From positions 372,001-436,000 of the forward strand of contig NZ_CP049157.1 of assembly GCF_011493005.1 (NCBI RefSeq): DNA of 64,000 nucleotides. The letters are read 5' to 3'. Every line of letters starts with the position of its first letter. The first letter of the stretch is position 1. The notes below the pieces were generated by a model that did not search any database, had not been told where the DNA came from, and saw only the letters and a program-made list of their open reading frames with translations. The position numbers and the translations under genes were made by a program. This DNA is from Caballeronia sp. SBC1 (lineage in GTDB: Bacteria; Pseudomonadota; Gammaproteobacteria; Burkholderiales; Burkholderiaceae). Positions 1 through 8,144 of the stretch are shown here, in pieces.

Positions 1-71
1 TTCAAAATTTCCGTTAGATACGAGCCAACCAGTCCGCGATCGCCTGAGTGCAAGCTGATTCACTCACCTGT

Positions 72-842
72 TCAGATCGACTTGACCTCGCCTCCGTCCA
101 TTCGAATAGCGGAGCCTGTCATCCATCGAGCCCCCGGTGAAACCAGGAATGCCATCAGTTCTGCGATGTCTTCAGGTTCGCCGTAGCGTGTAATCCCCAC
201 TTCAAGCGGGAATCGGTCGGTTGCCTCCTCGACAGTCATGTTGTGCAGCGGCGCCCAGTGCTCGAGATAAGAGCGCCGACGCCCGGTCATCACGGGTCCA
301 GGCAACACACTGTTCACTTGAACGCCGTCAGTGATCCCTCGGTCGGAAAACGCCTTCGCGAGCGCAATGATCGCCGCGTTGATCGTCCCGACCGCCGCGT
401 ACGGTGCTTTCGGAAAGAGTGCGGAATTTCCCGAGATCAAGACGACAGAACCTTTGGACGCCTTCAAAGCAGACCACGCTTCAATGGTCAGGCGACGAGC
501 GCCGTGCAACTTCAACGCCATGCCGGCGTCCCACTGCTCGTCGGTCATGTCGAACAGGTCGATTTGAGGAACAGCGCCCGCGATATTGAGCAACGCGTCG
601 ATGCGCCCAAACTTGGCGAGTGTTCGTTCTACTACCTTCTTAGCCGACGACCGGTCAGACAGATCCAGGTCAATGACAAGGGGTTCCGCACCGCTCTCCT
701 TGACCGCTGCGGCCGTCTCCTCGAGCTTGGCCCGATTGCGTGCAACCAGCACGATCGAGTCAAAATCCCGAGCGAGACGTACTGCCGTGGAAAAGCCGAT
801 GCCTTGGCTGGCTCCTGTAACAACAGCGACTGCGTTTGACAT
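72..842 (-). CDS. SDR family oxidoreductase with altered active site
   Basis: Short-chain dehydrogenase/reductase of 256 aa with a Rossmann fold. The N-terminal cofactor motif TGASQGIG sits at residues 9-16 and the NIAGA element near residues 86-90. The catalytic region has serines at 138/140 (ISGNSA) and Tyr148, but the usual Lys of YxxxK is Gly152 (YAAVG). Ordinary reductase chemistry may therefore be changed or lost, although a lineage of SDRs with this kind of site may exist. It is the last gene of a minus-strand operon behind an alpha/beta hydrolase and a 71-aa protein. The start is an ATG preceded by a purine-rich stretch. The substrate is unknown. Confidence 0.9.
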   Translation of the reverse strand: MSNAVAVVTGASQGIGFSTAVRLARDFDSIVLVARNRAKLEETAAAVKESGAEPLVIDLDLSDRSSAKKVVERTLAKFGRIDALLNIAGAVPQIDLFDMTDEQWDAGMALKLHGARRLTIEAWSALKASKGSVVLISGNSALFPKAPYAAVGTINAAIIALAKAFSDRGITDGVQVNSVLPGPVMTGRRRSYLEHWAPLHNMTVEEATDRFPLEVGITRYGEPEDIAELMAFLVSPGARWMTGSAIRMDGGEVKSI

Positions 843-876
843 ATCAAGTCTCCTAAGTTTATGAACGCGCCAGCGT

Positions 877-1092
877 TCAGTCGTGAACGATCACCATTTT
901 TTCGTTCGCCGGAGTGACCTTCATGACTCGATGCACTTTCATTAGTTGCAAGGTCCTTGCAGGCTGATCCTCTTCGGGAGCGCCGAACTTCTCGATGACG
1001 ATCACACGCACTGCGCACCCTTTGGATTGTGCGGTCACTATCTCCGGCACCAACAGCAGGCATGACCCAACCTGTCGCGCAAGCTCGGTCAT
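877..1092 (-). CDS. Small conserved-looking protein, translationally coupled
   Basis: A 71-aa protein beginning MTELARQVGS and ending MVIVHD. Its ATG overlaps the TGA of the upstream hydrolase as ATGA (1089-1092), which is the best argument that it is translated. The composition is balanced, with one hydrophobic stretch (CLLLVPEIVTA) and no clear membrane segment. I do not recognise a family. It sits between a hydrolase and an SDR in one operon, so it may serve the same pathway. Confidence 0.6.
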   Translation of the reverse strand: MTELARQVGSCLLLVPEIVTAQSKGCAVRVIVIEKFGAPEEDQPARTLQLMKVHRVMKVTPANEKMVIVHD

Positions 1093-1943
1093 CGAGAGAG
1101 GAATTCGCCGATCGCCGCAGCAATCTCCCTGACGTGCGTTTCCAGAGCGAAGTGGCCTGTATCGTAGAAGCGGATATCGGCGCCGGGAATGTCCCTCTTG
1201 AACGCCTCTGCGCCTGGCGGAAGGAAGAACGGGTCGTGCTTCCCCCACACCGCCAGCAAGCGCGGCTTGTGATTGCGGAAGTACTCCTGGAACGCTGGAT
1301 AGAGCGCAACGTTACTCTTGTAATCACCAAACAAGTCCAGTTGGACCTCATCGGCTCCGGGGCGCGCCAGATAGAAGTTGTCCAGCGCGATACCGTCCGG
1401 CGAGACCGCAGCTTCGTCGGGCACGCCATGGGTGTACTGCCAGCGTGTCGCCTCCGGTGCCAGGAAGCCGCGAAGCGCCTGCCGATTCTTCTCTGACGAC
1501 TCCTGCCAATACGCACGGATGGGGTTCCACCCGTCGCTCAGGCCTTCCTCGTAGGCGTTGCCGTTCTGGGAAATGATCGCCGTAATTCGCTCAGGATGCC
1601 TGACTGCAATCCGCAAGCCAGTCGGCGCCCCATAGTCGAAAACATAGACTGCGAAACGGTCGAATCCGACCACTTCGGTAAAGCGATCAATGACGCCGGC
1701 GATGTTCTCGAAGTTGTACTTGAACTGCTCGCGTGGTGGCATATCCGAGCGGCCGAATCCGGGTAGATCCGGCGCAATGATATGGAAGCGATCGGCCAAC
1801 AGCGGGATCAGGTCCCGGAACATATGGCTGGAACTAGGGAAGCCGTGGAGCAACAGCAGCTTGGGCGCACCTGCGGACCCTGCTTCACGATAGAAGATAT
1901 TGAAGCCGTCGACATCCGCGGTACGGTACGTGATACCAGTCAT
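1089..1943 (-). CDS. Alpha/beta hydrolase, epoxide hydrolase/haloalkane dehalogenase type
   Basis: A 284-aa alpha/beta-fold hydrolase, the usual length for this group. The oxyanion motif HGFP is at residues 33-36 and the strand-4 motif APDLPGFGRSD near 57-67. The nucleophile elbow reads VFDYGAP, with Asp103 instead of serine; known epoxide hydrolases and haloalkane dehalogenases use Asp there. The acid region WGKHDP and the catalytic histidine in DTGHFALE are present near the C-terminus. Hydrolysis of epoxides or carbon-halogen bonds is likely, but the substrate cannot be read from sequence. It is the first gene of a three-gene operon and has an ATGA overlap with the next gene. Confidence 0.88.
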   Translation of the reverse strand: MTGITYRTADVDGFNIFYREAGSAGAPKLLLLHGFPSSSHMFRDLIPLLADRFHIIAPDLPGFGRSDMPPREQFKYNFENIAGVIDRFTEVVGFDRFAVYVFDYGAPTGLRIAVRHPERITAIISQNGNAYEEGLSDGWNPIRAYWQESSEKNRQALRGFLAPEATRWQYTHGVPDEAAVSPDGIALDNFYLARPGADEVQLDLFGDYKSNVALYPAFQEYFRNHKPRLLAVWGKHDPFFLPPGAEAFKRDIPGADIRFYDTGHFALETHVREIAAAIGEFLSR

Positions 1944-2090
1944 GGTGATTCTCCTCGTTGATGCCTACAGTTACGCCAGAAGGCCTTAGCGATAAGCCAA
2001 CAGCGCAAGGACACAAGCCCCAAGCCCGTGGGGCTGAACTCTCGTTTAACCTGGCGAGACGACGAAACTCTCGATCTATCAAACGCGCGC

Positions 2091-2798
2091 TTAAAGAACT
2101 TCGCGAACTTCACGAACTTCACGCACGGCCTGAAGAATCAGATCAACAACGAAACCCGGCGCCGTGACACTCGGCGTGTGGTCGACCGGGTGCGCGCTCA
2201 CCCGCGCCTTCATGCGATCAGCCATGAAGCGCTGGGTCTCAGCCGGAATCATTTGATCCTGCTCCGCCAGCAGATACCAGCTCGGCACCTCCTTCCAAAG
2301 CGGCCGTCCTACTGGAACGCTGATACAAGCCGGCGAAATCGGGCGCTGAACTGCTGCCAATACCGCCACTTCTTGCGCCGATGCGTTTTGGGCAAAGGCC
2401 GCGGCAAACGCCTCCTGGGGCAACCAGATCAAGCCGTGTTTATCAGGAGCGAGCTTGGGCGCTGTAGGGTGCGGCTCGTTTCGATGGAACACATCGGCTA
2501 CCGTTTCTCCCTCGTCGGGGCTAAGCGCGGCGATGTAGACCAGCGCCTTGATCCGGGGACTGCGTGCGGCGCCAATCACCGCGCCAGCGTACGCGTGTCC
2601 CACCAGCACGACGGGCCCGTCAATCCGCTCGAGGGTTCGATCAAGTGCTGCAACATCGTCGTCCAAAGTCGTCAACGGGACAGGAACCGTAACCGCTCCA
2701 ACCCCATTTTCATGGAGTCCGGTCACCACTTTGCTCCAGCTTGAACCATCGGCCCAGGCTCCAGGTACGAGCACTACCTTTACATCGCTTTCGACCAT
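2091..2798 (-). CDS. Alpha/beta hydrolase-fold protein lacking the nucleophile serine
   Basis: A 235-aa alpha/beta-fold protein. The N-terminal VLVPGAWADGSSW resembles the HG-type oxyanion loop. The elbow expected as GHSYGG reads GHAYAG (residues 67-72), so the catalytic Ser is Ala69. An acid candidate (AEQDQMIP) and a histidine (DHTPS) remain. It may be a binding protein, use other chemistry, or belong to a subfamily with this elbow. The C-terminus is a short VRE-type repeat made by a 9-bp DNA repeat. It is divergent from the CGNR regulator across a 166-bp operator-like region, which suggests control by that regulator. Confidence 0.85.
   Translation of the reverse strand: MVESDVKVVLVPGAWADGSSWSKVVTGLHENGVGAVTVPVPLTTLDDDVAALDRTLERIDGPVVLVGHAYAGAVIGAARSPRIKALVYIAALSPDEGETVADVFHRNEPHPTAPKLAPDKHGLIWLPQEAFAAAFAQNASAQEVAVLAAVQRPISPACISVPVGRPLWKEVPSWYLLAEQDQMIPAETQRFMADRMKARVSAHPVDHTPSVTAPGFVVDLILQAVREVREVREVL
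2096..2122. repeat. Three tandem 9-bp units in the hydrolase C-terminus
   Basis: GAACTTCRC occurs three times in a row (2096-2104, 2105-2113, 2114-2122). It encodes the C-terminal VREVREVREV of the minus-strand hydrolase immediately before its stop codon. Each unit keeps the frame, so copy-number change would only lengthen or shorten the tail. Confidence 0.85.
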
Positions 2799-2887
2799 TT
2801 TCGTCTCCTTTCTTCAGGGGAAATTCACGCGAAGGCAAACTCTATTACAGCGAGTCGGCCATCAATTTCAGTAACCTCATTAATGCG

Positions 2888-2944
2888 TTTGAGAAGGTTA
2901 TTACAGGATGTGATAACCTGTCAATAGTCTTTGAGAAGGTTATT
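2888..2944. promoter_or_regulatory. Operator-like repeat cluster upstream of CGNR regulator
   Basis: The 15-bp direct repeat TTTGAGAAGGTTATT occurs at 2888-2902 and 2930-2944, exactly 42 bp apart (four helical turns). Between them, ATAACCT (2913-2919) is the inverted partner of AGGTTAT (2895-2901). The cluster lies between the divergent hydrolase (start 2798) and CGNR gene (start 2965). It is a plausible binding site for the CGNR protein controlling both genes; this is inferred from position and symmetry only. Confidence 0.6.
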
Positions 2945-2964
2945 TTTCCACTGAGAGGTAGGCA

Positions 2965-3588
2965 ATGCCCCAGCAAATTCCCGCGATGTTCATTGCCGAT
3001 TCGGCTGGCCTGGATTTTTTGAATTCGGTGGCCACGCCCGTCAATGTTCCGATCGACTGGATCGACGATGGCGAGGGTCTGCTGGCTTGGCTCGAGCAAT
3101 CGCAACTGGTACCGGCGGAAGTGCTGCGCACGATGCGCAAGCGCGCAATGCCCGGCGAGTTCGATCGCCTGGCGGAACAGGCGCGCAGTCTGCGCGAGTG
3201 GTTCAGGGTGTTCGTTCGTGAGCGCAAAGGCCGTCCGCTTGAGTCTGCGGATCTGCAAGCGCTGGAGCCTCTGAACCTGCTGCTAGCGCGTGATGAAGCG
3301 TTTGGGAAGATCGTCGCTCACGAACATGCGGCTACGGGTGCGCTCACGTTTGAACGCTCGCGGCGATGGAGTTCACCGGAGTCACTGCTTCTGCCGATTG
3401 GGGAAATCCTGGCGAAGCTTGTTTGCGAGGAGGACTTCACGCACGTGAAGGCGTGCGAGGGTCCGACCTGCACGTTGATGTTCGCCGATCACACCCGGGG
3501 GCATGCGCGGCGCTGGTGCAGCATGTCGGCTTGCGGTAACAGGGCGAAGCAAGCGGCGCATCGGAATCGGATCAAGGGACAAGGTTGA
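2965..3588 (+). CDS. CGNR zinc-finger transcriptional regulator
   Basis: A 207-aa protein with an N-terminal ABATE-type domain beginning FIADSAGLDFLNSVA. The C-terminal CGNR zinc finger has cysteines in CEGPTC and WCSMSACGNR near residues 164-190, followed by a basic tail (AKQAAHRNRIK). Proteins of this architecture are known or predicted DNA-binding regulators, often of stress or detoxification genes. It is divergent from a hydrolase gene and preceded by the repeat cluster at 2888-2944, so autoregulation is likely. The ATG at 2965 follows the purine-rich stretch GAGAGGTAG. Confidence 0.88.
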   Translation: MPQQIPAMFIADSAGLDFLNSVATPVNVPIDWIDDGEGLLAWLEQSQLVPAEVLRTMRKRAMPGEFDRLAEQARSLREWFRVFVRERKGRPLESADLQALEPLNLLLARDEAFGKIVAHEHAATGALTFERSRRWSSPESLLLPIGEILAKLVCEEDFTHVKACEGPTCTLMFADHTRGHARRWCSMSACGNRAKQAAHRNRIKGQG

Positions 3589-3744
3589 AATTGTCCGCTG
3601 ATAATTTTCGTGGCAGTGACGAACCTCGCGCTTGCCGAGAAGTGTCCAGAAAATATATCGATGCGCACATGGCGGAAGACGCAAGATTTGGACTTATAAG
3701 CTGCACCAAACGCCATGCCTGAGCGCTTCCTGCTACGATCCGGC

Positions 3745-4674
3745 ATGACCGAACCCGATCTGAATTTGCTCATTGCACTTGACGTATTGCTTGCCGATGG
3801 CAGCGTGACCGGCGCTGCGCGTCGGTTGGGATTGAGTGCCTCGGCAATGAGTCGAACGTTGACCCGTTTGCGCGAGGCGATCGGCGACCCGCTATTGGTT
3901 CGCGCGGGGCGCCGTATGGTATTGACTCCTCACGCGGAGGCACTTCGTGAACGCACTCAACATGTGGTTCATGAGGCACGTGCCGTACTTCGGCCCTCTA
4001 CGACCGAACCGGATTTCCCCACGTTGCAGCGAACCTTTACGATTCGAGCCAACGACGGCTTTGTGGAAGCCTTTGGCGCTCCGCTTATCGCCGCAGTGAC
4101 GGCAATCGCACCGCTCGTGCGTTTGCGCTTCGCGCCCAAACCTGAAAAGACGGCAGCCCATTTACGAGAAGGTTCGGTCGACCTTGAGATTGGCGTCTTA
4201 GGCGAAATGGGCCCGGAAGTCCGCGTGCAGGCGCTGTTCCGGGATCACTTTCTCGGCGTTGTCAGAAAGGGCCATCCACTCGAATTGGAACGCGAGGTGA
4301 CAGCTGAACGGTACGCCGCCTTCGGCCACGTTGTCGCTTCGCGCCACGGGCGCGCAAGCGGGCCGGTGGATCAAGCGTTGGCTGCTTTAGGGTTAGAACG
4401 CACGATCGTCGCCATGGTCCCGAGCTTTCACGCCGCGCTGACCGTGGCTCGAGCCTCCGATTTGATAGCGCTCGTGCCGGCGTCGTTTCTGAGCAATCAA
4501 GCTGACCCAAAAAAATCGGCTGGATCCAGAACCACCTACGCTTTCGAGCTGCCTGTCACGACCGAAAAAATTACGGTTTCTCAGATGTGGCATCCCCGTC
4601 TGGAGGTCGACCCTGTTCATCGTTGGCTCCGGCAACTGGTGCTGACTGTATGTCGGCAAAGGGTGCCGCTGTGA
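3745..4674 (+). CDS. LysR family transcriptional regulator
   Basis: A LysR-type regulator of 309 aa from the ATG at 3745. An in-frame ATG at 3715 would add ten residues, but LysR proteins normally start just before the LNLLIALDVLL helix. The winged helix-turn-helix (GSVTGAARRLGLSASAMSRTLTRLRE) lies in the first 65 residues and the substrate-binding domain follows. No gene lies immediately next to it on the opposite strand, so its target is not obvious. Other orphan LysR genes occur in the window. Confidence 0.88.
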   Translation: MTEPDLNLLIALDVLLADGSVTGAARRLGLSASAMSRTLTRLREAIGDPLLVRAGRRMVLTPHAEALRERTQHVVHEARAVLRPSTTEPDFPTLQRTFTIRANDGFVEAFGAPLIAAVTAIAPLVRLRFAPKPEKTAAHLREGSVDLEIGVLGEMGPEVRVQALFRDHFLGVVRKGHPLELEREVTAERYAAFGHVVASRHGRASGPVDQALAALGLERTIVAMVPSFHAALTVARASDLIALVPASFLSNQADPKKSAGSRTTYAFELPVTTEKITVSQMWHPRLEVDPVHRWLRQLVLTVCRQRVPL

Positions 4675-4936
4675 ACCGGTAGCCAGGGCGATCCGGTCCG
4701 ATCCGGTCCCGCCGACCGTGCTTACTGTTCCATGTTGTTCCATGTTTTTTCATGCTGCGCCGGATCGGCGTCGTTTCACGACACGTCTTGCCGCTTCGTC
4801 GCAAATGGATGGCAGCTGAAGAGTCGAGCCGCCACCATGTGCGTCACACCAGCTAACAGGCTTGTTTCCGCGACTCCAAACCGGGTTGTCGGGGCTCGCA
4901 CGGCCGTCCGGCGAGCTGATCCCCGAAGGAATGTTG

Positions 4937-5722
4937 ATGAACCCGAAAGTCATCGCGGCTCTGCTCGTGACAGTGATGCAGATTCAATGGGCACATGCCC
5001 AGAGCAGCGTCGGAAACTTTTTAACCGGCAGCGCCAAGGTGGAATCAGTCGAACCGAATAGCCAGGGACAGATCGTTCCGAAGCCTGACCGGGTCGTGAT
5101 TCACGACTTCACCGTTCGCACCGACGACATCACGCTGGATCACTCTATTGCCGGGAGTTTGCGCAGGCACAGGCTGCTGCGTCACGGGAACGACGAAGAC
5201 TCGACGCCCCAAGTTCTGGCTCAGCACGTTCAAGCCGCGTTTTGCAAGGCGCTGACCGATCAGCTTGAGAAGGACCACATAGCGGCAGAAAGAGCCTCCG
5301 GTGAAAAAGCTGAAGGCGGCGTGTCGAGCCTGGTGGTAGACGGCGAGTTCACTGCGATCGACGAAGGCAGCAAGAGCGAGCGGGTGATGATCGGCTTCGG
5401 CAGCGGAGCGAGCGACCTCAAGACCCACGTTAACGTGTCGTCGGTGAGAGCGGGCCACTCAATGGTCGTACTGACGTTTGATCTGGATTCGAAGAGCGGC
5501 AAAAAGCCCGGCGCGATCCCGGGCGTGGTGACCGGCTCGCTGGCAGTAGACGCCGCGAAAAAGGCGGTGGGGGACAAGAAATCGACCGTTGACGCCGATG
5601 CATCCCGCATGGCGCAACTGGTCGCAAAGCAAATCGAAAGCTTGATGGGCGACCGGACTGGCCCTGCAGGCCCTCCCGCTGAAGCGGCGGGTACCACATT
5701 GGCTGGGCGTTCTGCGGGCTGA
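4937..5722 (+). CDS. Exported DUF4410-like protein
   Basis: A 261-aa protein starting MNPKVIAALLVTVMQIQWA with a Sec-type signal peptide and likely cleavage after AHA. The start at 4937 is chosen because GAAGGA lies about 7 bases upstream. The mature part contains KPDRVVIHDFTVRTDD, a pattern I associate with DUF4410 exported proteins of proteobacteria, whose function is unknown. The C-terminus is rich in Ala, Gly and Pro. It converges on the ABC exporter, with only 15 bp between the stop codons. The domain assignment is from memory and should be treated as probable. Confidence 0.75.
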   Translation: MNPKVIAALLVTVMQIQWAHAQSSVGNFLTGSAKVESVEPNSQGQIVPKPDRVVIHDFTVRTDDITLDHSIAGSLRRHRLLRHGNDEDSTPQVLAQHVQAAFCKALTDQLEKDHIAAERASGEKAEGGVSSLVVDGEFTAIDEGSKSERVMIGFGSGASDLKTHVNVSSVRAGHSMVVLTFDLDSKSGKKPGAIPGVVTGSLAVDAAKKAVGDKKSTVDADASRMAQLVAKQIESLMGDRTGPAGPPAEAAGTTLAGRSAG

Positions 5723-5737
5723 ACGGTACCGCGCTCT

Positions 5738-7576
5738 TCACGCAGAATCGACACGATCGAACACAGCGCGACTCTGCCCCGTCTGTCCCGCCTGCCCTTG
5801 TTGCTCGCCGAACTGGAGGGCAGCAAGCTGCGCATAAAGCGGCGAGCTCAGAAGCAGCTCGGCGTGCCGCCCTTGCGCAACAATGCGGCCTTGTTCCATC
5901 ACGACAATGCGATCGGCTTGCTGCACCGTAGCCAGGCGGTGCGCGATGACCAGCGTGGTGCGGTTCTGCGCGGCGTTGTCCAGTGCCTTTTGCACCAGCC
6001 GTTCGCTTGCTGCATCGAGTGCGCTGGTGGCCTCGTCGAGCAGCAGGATGGGCGGATTCTTCAGGATCGCACGGGCAATCGCAATGCGCTGGCGCTGTCC
6101 GCCAGAGAGTCGCACACCGCGCTCGCCCAGAAACGTGTCGTAACCTTGCGGCAGCTCTTCGATAAAGCCAGCCGCAGCCGCCATGTCGGCAGCTTGCTGC
6201 ACTTGCGCGAGTGTGGCTTCGGGCGCGCCGTAGCGGATGTTGTCGAGCACACTGCCAGAAAAGATCACTGACTCCTGCAGCACTACCCCTATTTCCCTGC
6301 GCAACTCGACGAGCGGCACTTGCTGCGTGGGCACCCCGTTGATCAGAATGCTGCCTGCCTGTGGATCATAAAAACGCAGCAGCAGTTGGAACAACGTGGT
6401 TTTGCCGGCGCCGGACGGTCCCACCAGCGCGACATGCTCGCCCGCGCGGACGTCGAGTGAGAGGCCTGAGAGCGCCGCGATACCAGGGCGGGACGGATAC
6501 GAAAAGCTGACGTTATCGAAGCGGATGCCCTCCCCGCGCGTCGGCAGCGGCACGGTTGTCTCGGCTTCCACCACCGGCGAGCGCGCCGACAGCAACTGCA
6601 GCAGCCGCTCGGTCGCGCCAGCGGCCCGCTGCAGATCGCCCCACACCTCGGCGACGGCTCCCACCGCGCCGGCCGTGAACACCGCGTAGAGGATGAACTG
6701 GGACAATTGGCCGGCCGTCATCCGCCCGGCGAGCACTGCCTGTGCCCCGAGCCAAAGCACGAACACGATGGCAGTGAACACAAGCACGATCACCACGGCG
6801 GTCAACCAGGCGCGCGCCCGAATGCGCGTGAGCGCTGTTTCAAAGGCCAGCTCTACTGCGCCGCCAAACCGCCGCGCCTCGAAGGGCTCCTGCGTGTACG
6901 ACTGCACGGTCGGCATGGCATTCAGCACCTCGCCCGCCACCGCGCTGGCATTCGCTACCTTGTCCTGGCTCGCGCGCGAAAGCCGGCGCACGCGCCGGCC
7001 GAAGATAACGATCGGCGCGACCACCACAACCAGCGTGGCGATAATGTACGCCGACAGGACCGGGCTGGTCACCGCCAGCATCGTCACGCCGCCGGTCAGC
7101 AGGAAGAAGTTGCGCAATCCCAACGACAGGCTGGTGCCCACCACGGTCTGGATCAACGTGGTGTCGGCGGTAAGCCGCGACAGCACCTCGCCGGTCTGCG
7201 TAGTCTCGAAGAACTGGGGACTCATCCTGAGCACGTGGTCATAGACCGCACGCCGCAGGTCAGCCGTGACCCGCTCGCCTAGCCACGATACGAGGTAGAA
7301 GCGCAGCGCCGTGGCGCCGGCCAGTACCAGCGAAACAAAGAAGAGCGCGAGAAAATAGCGATCGATGTGTGCCCTGTCGCCCCCGGCGAAGCCACGGTCG
7401 ATCAGGTATTTGAACGCCACCGGCAACGCCAGTGTGGCCCCTGCGGACGTCACCAGTGCCAGGAACGCCAGCGCCCATCGCCCAGCATAGGGGCGCAGGA
7501 AGGGAAACAGCGCAAACAGGGGGCCGATAGCCACCGAAGGCTTCGAAGGCGGCGAAGACGGGACAGCGTCTGGCAT
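5738..7576 (-). CDS. ABC exporter, fused membrane and ATPase domains
   Basis: A 612-aa half-transporter of the MsbA/LmrA type. Six predicted membrane helices lie in residues 30-310 and the nucleotide-binding domain in 350-600. Walker A GPSGAGKT is at 386-393, the signature LSGGQ at 490-494, Walker B ILLLDE at 510-515 and the H-loop histidine at 546. It should work as a homodimer in the inner membrane, exporting a lipid, peptide or drug. The C-terminal tail is Gln/Gly rich. No periplasmic adaptor or outer membrane partner is nearby, and the substrate cannot be predicted. Confidence 0.93.
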   Translation of the reverse strand: MPDAVPSSPPSKPSVAIGPLFALFPFLRPYAGRWALAFLALVTSAGATLALPVAFKYLIDRGFAGGDRAHIDRYFLALFFVSLVLAGATALRFYLVSWLGERVTADLRRAVYDHVLRMSPQFFETTQTGEVLSRLTADTTLIQTVVGTSLSLGLRNFFLLTGGVTMLAVTSPVLSAYIIATLVVVVAPIVIFGRRVRRLSRASQDKVANASAVAGEVLNAMPTVQSYTQEPFEARRFGGAVELAFETALTRIRARAWLTAVVIVLVFTAIVFVLWLGAQAVLAGRMTAGQLSQFILYAVFTAGAVGAVAEVWGDLQRAAGATERLLQLLSARSPVVEAETTVPLPTRGEGIRFDNVSFSYPSRPGIAALSGLSLDVRAGEHVALVGPSGAGKTTLFQLLLRFYDPQAGSILINGVPTQQVPLVELRREIGVVLQESVIFSGSVLDNIRYGAPEATLAQVQQAADMAAAAGFIEELPQGYDTFLGERGVRLSGGQRQRIAIARAILKNPPILLLDEATSALDAASERLVQKALDNAAQNRTTLVIAHRLATVQQADRIVVMEQGRIVAQGRHAELLLSSPLYAQLAALQFGEQQGQAGQTGQSRAVFDRVDSA

Positions 7577-7843
7577 GAGGATTCCAAGTGGATCGAAGGT
7601 TTCCCCGATTGTGCCAGTGCTGCAGATTCGAAGACGGACTAGTCAAAGCCTCGCGCTCATCGGTTGAGCGCATCTGCGTTCGCTATGTTTTTCGCTGCTT
7701 ACCGGTTCTGACTGCGCGCCTGTCCCGTTGCGTTGCGGCCGGTAAATCGCCTGCGGCGTGCTTCCGACGTGCTTGCCGCGACTGTCCATCTGTATCAAGA
7801 TTAATCTGACTCATTCGTAACAAGCCAGGAACTAGCCATTTCC

Positions 7844-8035
7844 ATGACAGACAATCCCGATCCCGACAAACTGAAGGGCCCCGGCGGCCTGACGTTGCGC
7901 CAGATCCATGAACAGGTTCAGAAGAGCGTCGAGCGCGACCGCGAAGCGCAGGCAACGCGCAACGCCGTCGCTCCACCGAAGAGCAGGTGGCAACGTTGGG
8001 TGCGCTATGTATGGGGCCGAAGCGGCCGGCGTTAA
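7844..8035 (+). CDS. Small basic hypothetical protein
   Basis: A 63-aa ORF, MTDNPDPDKLKGP to WGRSGRR. It has a charged, probably helical middle (LRQIHEQVQKSVERDREAQ) and a basic aromatic end (RWQRWVRYVW). A weak purine-rich stretch lies upstream of the ATG. No family is recognised. It sits alone between the ABC exporter and a convergent lyase, and nothing overlaps it on the other strand. It could be a real small protein or chance; codon use looks like that of the neighbours. Confidence 0.45.
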   Translation: MTDNPDPDKLKGPGGLTLRQIHEQVQKSVERDREAQATRNAVAPPKSRWQRWVRYVWGRSGRR

Positions 8036-8144
8036 CATCGCTTCGACGAGAGATTCGCCGGTCGACGGCAGGTTTCTCAGGCATTGAGCGGATCAGCACG
8101 CGCCGCGCCCTCGGCAGGCGCTTTTGCGAGCGACTACTCTCCTG

